Source: DATDEW01 sp046590205 (GTDB taxonomy: Bacteria > Bacteroidota > Ignavibacteria > Palsa-1295). From it: a stretch of DNA of 24,196 bases. The stretch covers positions 1-24,196 of the forward strand of contig JBKJTT010000087.1 in assembly GCA_046590205.1 (NCBI GenBank). The letters run 5' to 3'. This document shows, piece after piece, positions 7,946-16,729 of this stretch (position 1 is the stretch's first letter; every line of letters begins with the position of its first letter). Below the pieces are notes generated by a model. That model saw only the letters and a program-made list of their open reading frames with translations, had not been told where the DNA came from and did not search any database. The translations under genes and the position numbers were made by a program.

Positions 7946-9686
7946 TATTTTCATCTCATACTCTACTCTCGACCGCCACCATGCGCTGACGCTTGTTGAG
8001 CGGCTGCGTGCGGCGGGGCATTCTGTCTGGATAGATCAGCAGGGAATCGGCGCGGCATCAAGCTGGAGCAATGAGATTGCCGAGGCGCTTGATAATTGCA
8101 AGGCATTCATACTTCTTATGTCCGAGACATCTCTGGCAAGCAAGAACGTAGTCAAAGAACTTGCTCTTGCCGCCGAAGCAGATAAGCATATCATCCCTGT
8201 TGAACTTGGATCTGTCACGATACCAACAACATTTAAGTATCACCTCGCCGGATTGCAGCGAACAAGCATCAATAATATCGATGCGATACTTCATGCGTTG
8301 GAGAAGTATCGGGGTAGTGATCAGTTGCCAGTGGTCAGTGATCAGTTAGATGCGAAGAGCGGGCAGGATGCTCGCGCTACGATTCGCATAGCCGTTCTCC
8401 CCTTTGAAGACCAATCACCAGCGCATGACAATGAGTGGTTCTCGGATGGTTTAACCGATGAACTTATCAGCACGCTTGGTAAGCTTGACCAACTCTTTGT
8501 CGTTGATAGCAAATCGTCGGGTATGTACAAAGGGGCGAAGTTACAGACCAAAGAGATTGCATCACAGCTTGGTGTCCGATATATTGTCCATGGTGCTGTT
8601 CGTAAGGCAGGAGAGAAAATACGAATTAATGCCTCTCTTATTGACACATCGACTGGTGCAACGCTCTGGGATGAAAAGTTTAACGGTACGATGGACGATA
8701 TCTTCGAGATACAAGAGAAGACAGCTATTGATATTACACAAGGGTTAAAGCTCAAGCTTACAAAAGAAGAAATAGCGGAGATAGAAGAAAAGGGGACAAA
8801 TAATCCGGAAGCGTATGAGCTATATCTTCGCGCATCGTCTAATATAGGCCTTGCAAGTGAAGATATTATGCATACTATTGATCTTCTTACAAAAGTAATA
8901 GCATTAGACCCAAATTTTGTTGAACCGTATGCAGGCATAGCGGTCGCGTATGCAAATTACTATCGTGGTCACGGACGCAAACCCGAAACGCTGCAGCTCC
9001 AACGCGAAGCAACAGAACGAGCAGTCGCGCTTGCTCCGGAAAACATCAAGACATTTAATGCGGTTGCGAATCTTTATGCGAATCTTGGTGAACATGAAAA
9101 GGCGATAGAGACAGCAAAGAAGATGGTGGCAGTCGCACCAAAAAGCTCGAGGGCATATTCGGTTGTAGGGTTTATGTATATGGCAGCCGGAAATTTCTTT
9201 GAAGCAGTACAATGGTATGAAAAAGCGCTCGCTCTTGACCCGGGTTCTCTTGGCTACCATAATAACATTATGGTGTGTCACTACTCTCTCGGTGACAAGG
9301 TATCGCTTAAGATGTGTGTACTCTCTGCACAGCCGCACTATGAGCAGTATCTCGCGTTACATCCGGATGATCAGGGCATTCGTACAAACTTTATGATCTC
9401 GCTCGAATCAATAGACCTGCATGACCTAAGTACACGCGAAGCAGAGCGGCTATTGGCAATGCCGGAACTCTTCGGATATACATTCTATCAGGTTGCTAGC
9501 GTCTTTGCTCGTCAAGGCAAAATAGAACGTGCTACCCAATGCCTACGATCGGCAGCACGAAAGGGGAGGATGAATTTCGAAGAATTACGTACTGATAAAG
9601 AATTCTTCGGTCTACTGCAGGAGCTTCCAAACTTTGAAGAGTTAGTAACTGAACTTCAAGAGATTGTAGCACAAGCAAATGGCTGA
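7938..9686 (+). CDS. TIR-TolB_N-like-TPR protein, array member C (mosaic, repeat-bearing linker)
   Basis: 582 residues, start ATGGCTGA overlapping the B stop by 8 nt. The TIR (~1-118, Glu74 in 'NVVKELALA') is intermediate: 'SVWIDQQGIGAA' and 'YHLAGLQRT.INNID' resemble B/G, while 'ERLRAAG' resembles D-F. The central domain (~149-276, 'IRIAVLPFEDQSP.HDNEWFSDG', 'VRYIVHGAVRKAG') belongs firmly to the E/F class, so the gene looks chimeric. The linker at 126-146 is encoded by short-repeat DNA: two 'SDQL' copies seven residues apart (AGTGATCAGTT at 8316 and 8337), then 'SGQDARA' from a GGGCAGGATG-type repeat. TPR-like repeats run ~290-545, with 'HPDD' and a terminal 'LPNFEELVTELQE'. The C-terminal half is closest to E. 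Cytoplasmic. Confidence 0.9.
   Translation: MADIFISYSTLDRHHALTLVERLRAAGHSVWIDQQGIGAASSWSNEIAEALDNCKAFILLMSETSLASKNVVKELALAAEADKHIIPVELGSVTIPTTFKYHLAGLQRTSINNIDAILHALEKYRGSDQLPVVSDQLDAKSGQDARATIRIAVLPFEDQSPAHDNEWFSDGLTDELISTLGKLDQLFVVDSKSSGMYKGAKLQTKEIASQLGVRYIVHGAVRKAGEKIRINASLIDTSTGATLWDEKFNGTMDDIFEIQEKTAIDITQGLKLKLTKEEIAEIEEKGTNNPEAYELYLRASSNIGLASEDIMHTIDLLTKVIALDPNFVEPYAGIAVAYANYYRGHGRKPETLQLQREATERAVALAPENIKTFNAVANLYANLGEHEKAIETAKKMVAVAPKSSRAYSVVGFMYMAAGNFFEAVQWYEKALALDPGSLGYHNNIMVCHYSLGDKVSLKMCVLSAQPHYEQYLALHPDDQGIRTNFMISLESIDLHDLSTREAERLLAMPELFGYTFYQVASVFARQGKIERATQCLRSAARKGRMNFEELRTDKEFFGLLQELPNFEELVTELQEIVAQANG
8316..8378 (+). repeat. Intragenic short-repeat insertion in the linker of gene C
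   Basis: Two direct copies of AGTGATCAGTT (8316-8326, 8337-8347) flank CAGTGGTCAGTGA (8329-8341). The last 13-mer recurs in reverse orientation in the intergenic region at 22254-22266. An imperfect palindrome, GCGGGCAGGATGCTCGCGC (about 8359-8377), follows. The unit stays in frame and lies exactly between the TIR and central domains, where extra residues should be tolerated. Confidence 0.6.
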
Positions 9687-11535
9687 TATCTTCATATCAT
9701 ACTCTCGCCGAGATTCCGAGCAAGCGCTTTCGCTTGCCGAGCGACTGCGCGCTTCGGGTGCGAGCGTATGGCTTGATACTGCCGCACTCACAGCGGCAGA
9801 GACGTGGAGTGCGGAGATAGTAAATGCGATAAATAATTGCAAGACATTCATTATACTTCTCTCGCCCGATTCGGTCGCATCACATAATGTCACGAAAGAG
9901 TTGTCGCTTGCTTCTGAAAAACGTAAGACGATCTTGCCTATCGTAATTAGAGAGTGCAAGTTGAACGAATCGATGGAATATGCGCTTGCCGGTCTGCAGC
10001 AGGTCTCGATAACGGATGAGGAAGCGCTTGAGCGTGCATTTGCTAAGTTAGGGATTACAGGCAGTGGGTTTAGTCAGACTATAAGCCGCCGCTCCGGTAA
10101 TAAGAGATCGTCACTTGTATTTTGTTTGTCGGTGTTGCTCGTCGTACTATGTGCGCTTACTGCTTCATACTTTTTCTTCTTTTCGAAAAAGAGTTTGGAA
10201 GAAATCACCGGACCTAGAACGATTGCAGTCCTGCCTTTCGAGAACCTTAGCTCTGATAAAGAAAATGAATATTTCGCCGACGGTATGACGGCAACATTGA
10301 TTGATATGCTCGTCCCTATCCCCGGACTAATGGTCGTTGATAGAAAGACCGCCATGGAATATAAAGGGTCAAAGAAGAATCTCAAGACTATTGCAGCAGA
10401 GCTTGGAGTGAGGTATATAGTTGATGGTTCAATCCGAAAGCAGGGAAGTACGATCAAGGTCAATATCCAAATAACTGATGTCCAAACGGGGAAAATTCTC
10501 AAGAGCAAAACGTTCGACGGAACGACAACCGATCTTATGGCAATGCAGGAACAACTTGCACGCTTAATCATTTATGAGTTACAACTTGCATTTAACCCAA
10601 GCGGAATCACGCTTCCCTTTGATGTCTCAAGCGAGGTGCCTGAAGCATACAATCTTTGCATGATCGGGGGAGCAATTGGAACCGGATCGCCTAAAGAAAT
10701 TACTTTAGCTATTTCATATTTTTTGCAGGCGGCGAAACTCGATACTTCTTTGGCTTTTGCATATTTAAGCGCTGCAAGACAGTACGCAAATTTGCATACT
10801 TTATTTCCCGATAGTGCCGCTTCTTATCGTTCGCTTATACTTGCCGATTCTTTATTTACGATTGGGAAACGTCTTGATACCGCCGGTGTGAACCACCATT
10901 TTTTCGGAAGTTGGCTGGCAACAGTTCATGGCGATTATGAATCTGCGATCAAGGAAGCAAACATGTATCTTCAAAAGCGCCCGGATGATTACCGAGGCTA
11001 TATGGTACTCGCTCTCGCGTATGACTCTCAGGGAAAGTATGATCTCGCTGCCGCAAACTGGGAAGAAGCAGCAAAGCGCAATAGCATGCATTTACATTTT
11101 CTTTATAATTTATGCGCAAGCCTCTACAATCTTGAGGATTCTCTTCGACTGAAAAAATATTGTTCACAAGCCATTCCACTCTATCGCTTGGCAACGATTC
11201 GGCATCCGGACGATTTGGACCTGTCTAATGACTTAACATGGTTTCTTACCGTAAGCGGCGACAACGGTGATGAAGCTTGCCGTAGGATCGACGAGCGGAT
11301 CAAACCTCCCGGCGATACCCCTGGTATGCTCGTGTATGCAGCATGCGTTCATGCTCTTAATAATAATACGCAACACGCAATGGAACTGCTAAAGATGGCT
11401 GTGAAAAAAGGAAATATTCTTAAGCTGCTGCTTGACCAGCCCCCTCTGAAGAACCTAAGATCGCTTCCCGAATATCAGGCACTTCTCAAGACACAAAAAG
11501 AAGCACTCGCAAAGAATAAGAAAAAGAATGGCTGA
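9679..11535 (+). CDS. TIR-TM-TolB_N-like-TPR protein, array member D (membrane-anchored)
   Basis: 618 residues, the longest member; start ATGGCTGA overlaps the C stop by 8 nt. TIR ~1-125 of the second class ('SRRDSEQALSLAERLRASG', Glu74 in 'NVTKELSLASE'). Unlike its eight neighbours it has a hydrophobic segment at ~145-168 ('LVFCLSVLLVVLCALTASYF') preceded by a basic stretch (RRSGNKR). By the positive-inside rule the TIR would be cytoplasmic and the central plus TPR part periplasmic. The central domain (~179-305: 'TIAVLPFENLSSDKENEYFADG', 'VRYIVDGSIRKQGSTIKV') is the most diverged of the set but closest to the membrane-linked proteins typical of the family. TPR-like repeats follow ~320-585 with 'RHPDD'. 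A transmembrane signal receiver is plausible but inferred. Confidence 0.88.
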   Translation: MADIFISYSRRDSEQALSLAERLRASGASVWLDTAALTAAETWSAEIVNAINNCKTFIILLSPDSVASHNVTKELSLASEKRKTILPIVIRECKLNESMEYALAGLQQVSITDEEALERAFAKLGITGSGFSQTISRRSGNKRSSLVFCLSVLLVVLCALTASYFFFFSKKSLEEITGPRTIAVLPFENLSSDKENEYFADGMTATLIDMLVPIPGLMVVDRKTAMEYKGSKKNLKTIAAELGVRYIVDGSIRKQGSTIKVNIQITDVQTGKILKSKTFDGTTTDLMAMQEQLARLIIYELQLAFNPSGITLPFDVSSEVPEAYNLCMIGGAIGTGSPKEITLAISYFLQAAKLDTSLAFAYLSAARQYANLHTLFPDSAASYRSLILADSLFTIGKRLDTAGVNHHFFGSWLATVHGDYESAIKEANMYLQKRPDDYRGYMVLALAYDSQGKYDLAAANWEEAAKRNSMHLHFLYNLCASLYNLEDSLRLKKYCSQAIPLYRLATIRHPDDLDLSNDLTWFLTVSGDNGDEACRRIDERIKPPGDTPGMLVYAACVHALNNNTQHAMELLKMAVKKGNILKLLLDQPPLKNLRSLPEYQALLKTQKEALAKNKKKNG

Positions 11536-13279
11536 TATCTTCATTTCATACTCTCGTCGTGACTCCGAGCAGGCGCTTTCGCTTGCCGAGCGGTTGCGCG
11601 CATCCGGTGCGACTGTATGGATGGATACTGCCGCGCTTGCTGCTGCCGAGACGTGGAGTGCGGAGATTGTAAATGCAATTGAGAAGTGTACACATTTCTT
11701 TCTTCTTCTTTCGGATGATTCTGTTGCAAGTAGTAATGTAACGAAGGAAGTATCACTTGCGTCGGAAGCAAAGAAAACGATCGTACCGATAGAGATTCAC
11801 CACTGCGAGCTCAATGCGGCGATGAAGTATGCGCTTGCGGGATTGCAGAAGGTGTCGCTTTCGGATGAGATTGCACTTGCCCGCGCATTCGAGAAGCTTG
11901 GGATAAGTGGGACGGACTTCAGTCCGTCTAATATCTCTATGACCCCGGAACGGGCTGAAGTCCGTTCCACTGCACTCCGCATCGCAGTTCTTCCCTTTGA
12001 AGACCAATCACCTGGACATGATAATGAGTGGTTCTCTGATGGACTTACGGATGAACTCATTAGTACGCTCGGCAAACTTGACCAACTCTTTGTTGTTGAT
12101 AGTCAATCATCACGCATCTATAAAGGAGCGAAGCTCGCTACCAAGGATATTGCATCACAGCTTAATGTTCGGTATATCGTTCGCGGAGCCGTTCGTAAGG
12201 CGGGAGATAAAATTCGTATTCAGGCAACGCTCATTGAAGCTGCGGACGGGACTACACTTTGGGATGAGAAGTTCAACGGCACGATGAACGACATCTTCGA
12301 GATACAGGAGAAAACAGCTCTTGATATCGCTGAAGGTTTAAAGTTGAAGCTCACAAAAGAAGAAGTAGAAGAGATCGAGGAGCGTGGCACGGATAATGTG
12401 GAGGCATACGAACTTTATCTACGATCAGCGAAAAACGGTGGAAACAGTAAAGAAGGGCTTCTGACAACAATAGAATTACTACGTAAAGCGATAGCATTAG
12501 ACCCTAACTTTGCTGCTCCATACGGGTCGTTAGCTGTGACATGCGCAAATTATATCCGAGCTATTGGTAATGACAAGGAGATAGCAGCTCTTCAACAGGA
12601 GGCAACCGGAAAAGTAAGCGAGTTAGCGCCTGGTACCCGCTTTGAATATCTCGCAGTAAGCAACCTATATTCAATACAAGGTGAGACTGAAAAAGCGATA
12701 GAGACAGCAAAGAAAATGGTGGACGTTGCACCGAAAAGAGCTATTGGGTATGGTGTCGTCGGCTTTATGTATATGCGGGGTGGTCAATACAAGGAAGCTG
12801 TCAAATGGATAGAGCAGGCAATAAAGATCAACCCAAATGTGTTAAACGACCATTATAATTTATTTTCATGTTATAATTACATGAGTGACCGACCGGGGGT
12901 TGTAAAAACTGTACGTCGTGCTTCTACCTACTATGAACAATTTCTTGCTCTCCACCCTGATGAACAAAATTTGCGTTGCAGCTACATGCTTATGCTCGAA
13001 GCTATCGATAGACGATCTGATAGCCAACGTGAAGCAGAGCGTCTCCTCTCAATGGCGGACATCCATGGCAGTACATATCATTTGGTGGCTGCAGTCTACT
13101 CCCATCAAGGAGATGTAGAAAAGGCAGTTGAATTACTTCGCGAAGCCGCACGGAAAGGATTTTTTGATACCGATGACATTCATACAGATAAAGATTTCTG
13201 GCAGAACATTCATGCTCTTCCTAACTTCGAAGAGTTATTAGTAGAACTTGAAGCAACAGCGAAAGAGAATAATGGCTGA
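11528..13279 (+). CDS. TIR-TolB_N-like-TPR protein, array member E (palindrome-bearing linker)
   Basis: 583 residues, start ATGGCTGA overlapping the D stop by 8 nt. TIR ~1-125 is nearly identical to F ('RASGATVWMDTAALAAAETW', 'THFFLLLSDDSVASSNVTKE', Glu74). The linker ~128-148 ('TDFSPSNISMTPERAEVRST') is encoded by two palindromes (11911-11928 and 11947-11968). Central domain ~150-277 ('RIAVLPFEDQSPGHDNEWFSDG', 'VRYIVRGAVRKAGDKIRI', 'ATLIEAADGTTLWDEKFNG'). TPR-like repeats ~290-550 resemble gene C ('AIETAKKMV.VAPK', 'YYEQFLALHPDE', 'QREAERLLSM'), ending 'LPNFEELLVELE'. C and E look like a duplicated pair in their C-terminal halves, although their TIR domains differ. Cytoplasmic. Confidence 0.9.
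   Translation: MADIFISYSRRDSEQALSLAERLRASGATVWMDTAALAAAETWSAEIVNAIEKCTHFFLLLSDDSVASSNVTKEVSLASEAKKTIVPIEIHHCELNAAMKYALAGLQKVSLSDEIALARAFEKLGISGTDFSPSNISMTPERAEVRSTALRIAVLPFEDQSPGHDNEWFSDGLTDELISTLGKLDQLFVVDSQSSRIYKGAKLATKDIASQLNVRYIVRGAVRKAGDKIRIQATLIEAADGTTLWDEKFNGTMNDIFEIQEKTALDIAEGLKLKLTKEEVEEIEERGTDNVEAYELYLRSAKNGGNSKEGLLTTIELLRKAIALDPNFAAPYGSLAVTCANYIRAIGNDKEIAALQQEATGKVSELAPGTRFEYLAVSNLYSIQGETEKAIETAKKMVDVAPKRAIGYGVVGFMYMRGGQYKEAVKWIEQAIKINPNVLNDHYNLFSCYNYMSDRPGVVKTVRRASTYYEQFLALHPDEQNLRCSYMLMLEAIDRRSDSQREAERLLSMADIHGSTYHLVAAVYSHQGDVEKAVELLREAARKGFFDTDDIHTDKDFWQNIHALPNFEELLVELEATAKENNG
11911..11968 (+). repeat. Paired palindromes in the linker of gene E
   Basis: Palindrome 1 is GACGGACT-tc-AGTCCGTC (11911-11928), perfect with 8-nt arms. 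Palindrome 2 is GGAACGGGCT-ga-AGTCCGTTCC (11947-11968), with one G-T mismatch. The two cores carry the same GACTTCAGTC-like sequence in opposite orientation. This type (translated 'TDF..s' and 'ERaEVRsT') resembles dispersed palindromic repeats of intergenic DNA, but here it is in frame. Confidence 0.65.
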
Positions 13280-14984
13280 TATCTTCATCTCATACTCTCG
13301 TCGAGACTCCGAGCAAGCGCTTTCGCTTGCCGAGCGGCTGCGCGCATCCGGTGCGACTGTATGGATGGATACAGCGGCACTCGCTGCTGCCGAGACGTGG
13401 AGTGCGGAGATTGTAAATGCTATCGAAAGATGTACGCATTTCTTTCTGCTTTTATCAGAGGATTCTGTTGCATCGAAAAATGTGACGAAGGAAGTCTCGC
13501 TTGCATCAGAAAAAGATAAGATCATCGTGCCGATAGAGCTTACTATGTGTACGCTCAACTCTGCAATGCAATACGCGCTTGCAGGATTGCAGAAGGTCTC
13601 GATCGTAGATGAAGTTGCTCTTCTACGCGCATTTGAGAAGCTCGGAATAAGTAGCACAGACTTTCAGTCTGTGCACCCAACACCTGAACGGACTGAAGTC
13701 CGTCCCACTACACTCCGCATAGCCGTTCTTCCCTTTGAAGACCAATCACCTGCACATGATAACGAGTGGTTCTCTGACGGACTCACCGATGAACTTATTA
13801 GTACGCTCAATAAACTTGACGCACTCTTTGTCCTCGATAGAAAATCATCGAAGATATACAAAGATGCGAAGATGACCGTCAAGCAGATAGCACACGAACT
13901 GAATGTGCGGTATATCGTAACTGGTGCAGTCCGCAAAGCTGGTGAGAAGCTTCGCATACAAGCCTCGCTCATCGAGGCAGCAAGTGGCGCGACACTCTGG
14001 GATGAGAAGTTCAACGGTACGATGGACGACATTTTCGAGATACAGGAAAAGACGGCTCTTGATATTTGCGAAGGATTACGACTCAAGCTTACAGCCGAAG
14101 AAGAGGAGATGCTTGAGGAGAAGCTCACGAATTCGCCTGAAGCGTACGAACTCTATCTTCAGGCACGCGATAGAGCAAATAATTTTGGTGATTATAACAA
14201 AGCTATCGAACTCTGCGAGAAAGCAATATCACTTGACTCCAACTACATTGTTTCCTATAGCTCGTTATCCATCTATACTTCGAATCTCTATCGCCGCGAC
14301 AGGACTCAAACACATTTGCTTGCAAGGCAAAAGGAGATCATTCAGAAGATAGTCGAGTTAGACCCGAAGTCGCCATATCTCTATCCTCCACGCGCAAATT
14401 ACTATCTGAATATCGGTGAGAAAGAACTCGCACTTGAGATGGCAAAGAAAGCTGTCGAGACACTTCCAAAACGATGGGGTTCATGGGCAGTATTAGCATT
14501 TATACATAGTAATCTCGGAAATGTCAAAGAGTCCATCGTGGCATTTGATAAGGCGCATGAGATCGATCCGACAATGATTCTAAATTACTACGCGAAAATA
14601 ATAAATAGTTTTCTGCTCGGTGACGAAGAGAAAATTCGTATCGAATGGGATAAATCACACAGATTATTCGCTCTAAGGGTAGAAGAATTTCCTGATGTCC
14701 CACAGTTCCGCGTAGAATATATGGTGGTAGCAGATATAGCAGGGCATTCAGAGATAAGTGTACCGACAGCGCGATCTATTCTTGTGGGCAAAGAAATGAC
14801 ACTGGACCTGCACTATGAAGTTTCTGGCATCTTCGCCCGTAATGGACTTACTGAAGAAGCCGTCAAGCACCTCCGCACCGCGATTGATGGGGGATACACT
14901 GAATTCGCCGAACTTGATAGACGATGGTTTATCAACCTCAAAGGCACGCCGGAGTATGACTTCCTCGTTGAACATATTGTATAG
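13272..14984 (+). CDS. TIR-TolB_N-like-TPR protein, array member F
   Basis: 570 residues, the shortest member. The start is the conserved ATGGCTGA at 13272 (overlapping the E stop by 8 nt), not the in-frame ATG eight codons upstream. TIR ~1-125 is almost the same as E, with Glu74. The linker 'TDFQSVHPTPERTEVRPT' comes from paired palindromes. Central domain ~148-275 ('RIAVLPFEDQSPAHDNEWFSDG', 'VRYIVTGAVRKAGEKLRI'). The TPR part (~290-565) is distinct from other members: 'YNKAIELCEKAISLD', 'KELALEMAKKAVETLPKRW', 'VKESIVAFDKAHEIDP'. The usual 'HPDD' is replaced by 'EFPDV'. It ends at TAG 11 bases before the next start and lacks the '..NG' ending and 8-nt overlap seen elsewhere, so the 3' end has probably been altered. 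Cytoplasmic. Confidence 0.9.
   Translation: MADIFISYSRRDSEQALSLAERLRASGATVWMDTAALAAAETWSAEIVNAIERCTHFFLLLSEDSVASKNVTKEVSLASEKDKIIVPIELTMCTLNSAMQYALAGLQKVSIVDEVALLRAFEKLGISSTDFQSVHPTPERTEVRPTTLRIAVLPFEDQSPAHDNEWFSDGLTDELISTLNKLDALFVLDRKSSKIYKDAKMTVKQIAHELNVRYIVTGAVRKAGEKLRIQASLIEAASGATLWDEKFNGTMDDIFEIQEKTALDICEGLRLKLTAEEEEMLEEKLTNSPEAYELYLQARDRANNFGDYNKAIELCEKAISLDSNYIVSYSSLSIYTSNLYRRDRTQTHLLARQKEIIQKIVELDPKSPYLYPPRANYYLNIGEKELALEMAKKAVETLPKRWGSWAVLAFIHSNLGNVKESIVAFDKAHEIDPTMILNYYAKIINSFLLGDEEKIRIEWDKSHRLFALRVEEFPDVPQFRVEYMVVADIAGHSEISVPTARSILVGKEMTLDLHYEVSGIFARNGLTEEAVKHLRTAIDGGYTEFAELDRRWFINLKGTPEYDFLVEHIV
13654..13703 (+). repeat. Paired palindromes in the linker of gene F
   Basis: Palindrome 1 is GCACAGACT-ttc-AGTCTGTGC (13654-13674), perfect with 9-nt arms. 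Palindrome 2 is ACGGACT-ga-AGTCCGT (13688-13703), perfect with 7-nt arms. Compared with the same place in gene E, both arms of palindrome 1 have changed together, so the inverted symmetry is kept while the sequence differs. Confidence 0.65.
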
Positions 14985-14995
14985 CACGAATAACA

Positions 14996-16729
14996 ATGGC
15001 TGATATTTTCATATCATATAGCTCCAAAGACCGCGAGAAGGCGGAGCAGCTTACCGAGTTGCTCTCTTCGGCGGGGCTATCGGTCTGGATAGATCAGTCA
15101 GGTATTGACGTAGCCACAAGTTGGTCAGGTGAAATTGTTGATGCTATTGAAGGCTGTAAAGCATTTGTGGTTCTGCTTTCGCCAAACTCGATAGACTCTG
15201 TAAATGTAGTAAAAGAGGTTTCTCTGGCAGCAGAGAGGCGAAAGAAAATTCTTCCGCTCGATTTAGAACCCGTTGCACTACCGCGTGACCTAGCCTACCA
15301 TCTTGCAGGCATTCAGCGCGCACCGATGACGAACATCGATGCTATTATCAGAGCTATCGGTAAGCTTGGACTCGAAGCAACGCAAGCTCCGACGATGAAA
15401 CTTGTAAAAGAAAGAGATTCAAGAAAGAGTTTAATGATACTCCCGTTCGAAGACCTCTCGCCGACAGGTGATAACGGGTGGTTTGCTGACGGGTTAGTCA
15501 GTGAATTGATCTCTGCTCTGACGAATATCAAAACGTTACGCGTTGCAGACTTTCAGTCAACGAAAGACTACAAAACCTACCAGGGGCGCATAACAGATTA
15601 TGCACGGGAGTTTTCCGTTCGGTATTTTGTCGAAGGGCAGGTCCGCAAATTTGGGGAGAATATTAAAATCTCTGTTTCACTCCTTGATATTGAAACCGGT
15701 GATCATCTGTGGCAGGATTCGATGAAAGGCACGATGGATGACATTTTCGAAATTCAGGAGAATGTTGCTGAAAAGGTCGTTACAGGACTCAAGCTTCACC
15801 TGAGCGAAGAAGAAAAGGCGCAGATCAATGACCGCGGCACCGAGAATGCAGAAGCATATGAGTTCTACATGCTGGCAAGAAGTTATTATGCACTTCAAAC
15901 TCGGCAAAGTCATGAACATGCGATGTCGCTTTGTGAACAAGCGATCGTGCTCGATCCGGAATATGTCGACGCATACTTCGAGTTTGTTGTGATTGCCCTA
16001 TCCTATTATAGAAGATATAAGAATGACGCCACGCTTCTGGTGAGGGCAGCATCGGTGATCGAACAAGTTGAGCAACTCGCCCCTAATTCCTGGACTCTTT
16101 ATAATATCAAGGCGAAGTATCTTAGTGTGATAGGCAAAGTTGACGAGGCAATCGCACAAGCCAAGAAATTGATAGAAAAGGATCCAACAGCCGCAGGCAG
16201 CTATGATACCTTAGGGTATATCTACCTCACAAATGATATGGCAAAAGAAGCTGCAGAGGCCTATGAAAAAGCACTGGTGTGCGATCCGAATATCCTCACA
16301 TATCATTTTAATGCTACTGTTCAGTACTTCAATCTAAACGAGCTTGACAAATGTAAAGAGTCAGCCGAGAGGGCATTGCCGCATTACGAAAAGCGTGTCC
16401 GCCGACATCCGGAGGAGCAAAATACCCGGACGAATTATGCTGTGATGCTCCACCTTGCCGACCGTGATGACGAAGCTGTTCGTGAACTGGAAATAATGCT
16501 CTCCCAGCCCGGAGTAGATGCAGGTATCTATTACAATGCTTCCATAACGTTTCTTGATCTCGGCAGGATTGATAGGGGGTTAGAACTCTTGACCAAAGCC
16601 ATTGAACTTGGGTTTCCCTCTGCCAGAGAAGCGCTTAAGGGAGTGCATTTCGATCGCCTTCGAGAACATCCAAAATTTGTTGCCATATTGCAATTAGCAG
16701 AGCAGAAGGCAACTAGCACAAATGGCTGA
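14996..16729 (+). CDS. TIR-TolB_N-like-TPR protein, array member G
   Basis: 577 residues. It starts at ATGGCTGAT 11 bases after the F stop: the only junction in the array without overlap. TIR ~1-120 of the first class ('SSKDREKAEQLTELLSSAG', 'SVWIDQSGIDVATSW', Glu74 in 'NVVKEVSLAAE'). The linker 'LGLEATQAPTMKLVKE' is as in A and B. Central domain ~145-270 ('SLMILPFEDLSPTGDNGWFADG', 'VRYFVEGQVRKFGENIKI', 'DIETGDHLW'). TPR-like repeats ~285-560 include 'VDEAIAQAKKLIEKDPTAA' and 'KEAAEAYEKALVCDPN'; the HPDD site reads 'HPEE'. The C-terminus shows 'LREHPKFVAILQL', the closing motif of this family. Cytoplasmic. Transcription is probably still from the array promoter, as the gap is too short for an obvious new one. 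Confidence 0.9.
   Translation: MADIFISYSSKDREKAEQLTELLSSAGLSVWIDQSGIDVATSWSGEIVDAIEGCKAFVVLLSPNSIDSVNVVKEVSLAAERRKKILPLDLEPVALPRDLAYHLAGIQRAPMTNIDAIIRAIGKLGLEATQAPTMKLVKERDSRKSLMILPFEDLSPTGDNGWFADGLVSELISALTNIKTLRVADFQSTKDYKTYQGRITDYAREFSVRYFVEGQVRKFGENIKISVSLLDIETGDHLWQDSMKGTMDDIFEIQENVAEKVVTGLKLHLSEEEKAQINDRGTENAEAYEFYMLARSYYALQTRQSHEHAMSLCEQAIVLDPEYVDAYFEFVVIALSYYRRYKNDATLLVRAASVIEQVEQLAPNSWTLYNIKAKYLSVIGKVDEAIAQAKKLIEKDPTAAGSYDTLGYIYLTNDMAKEAAEAYEKALVCDPNILTYHFNATVQYFNLNELDKCKESAERALPHYEKRVRRHPEEQNTRTNYAVMLHLADRDDEAVRELEIMLSQPGVDAGIYYNASITFLDLGRIDRGLELLTKAIELGFPSAREALKGVHFDRLREHPKFVAILQLAEQKATSTNG

Noticed and set aside
8316..8347. CRISPR-like repeat unit in gene C or in the CTGACCAC run at 22242
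   Set aside because: The units are 8-11 bases with no regular unique spacers, and no cas genes are nearby.
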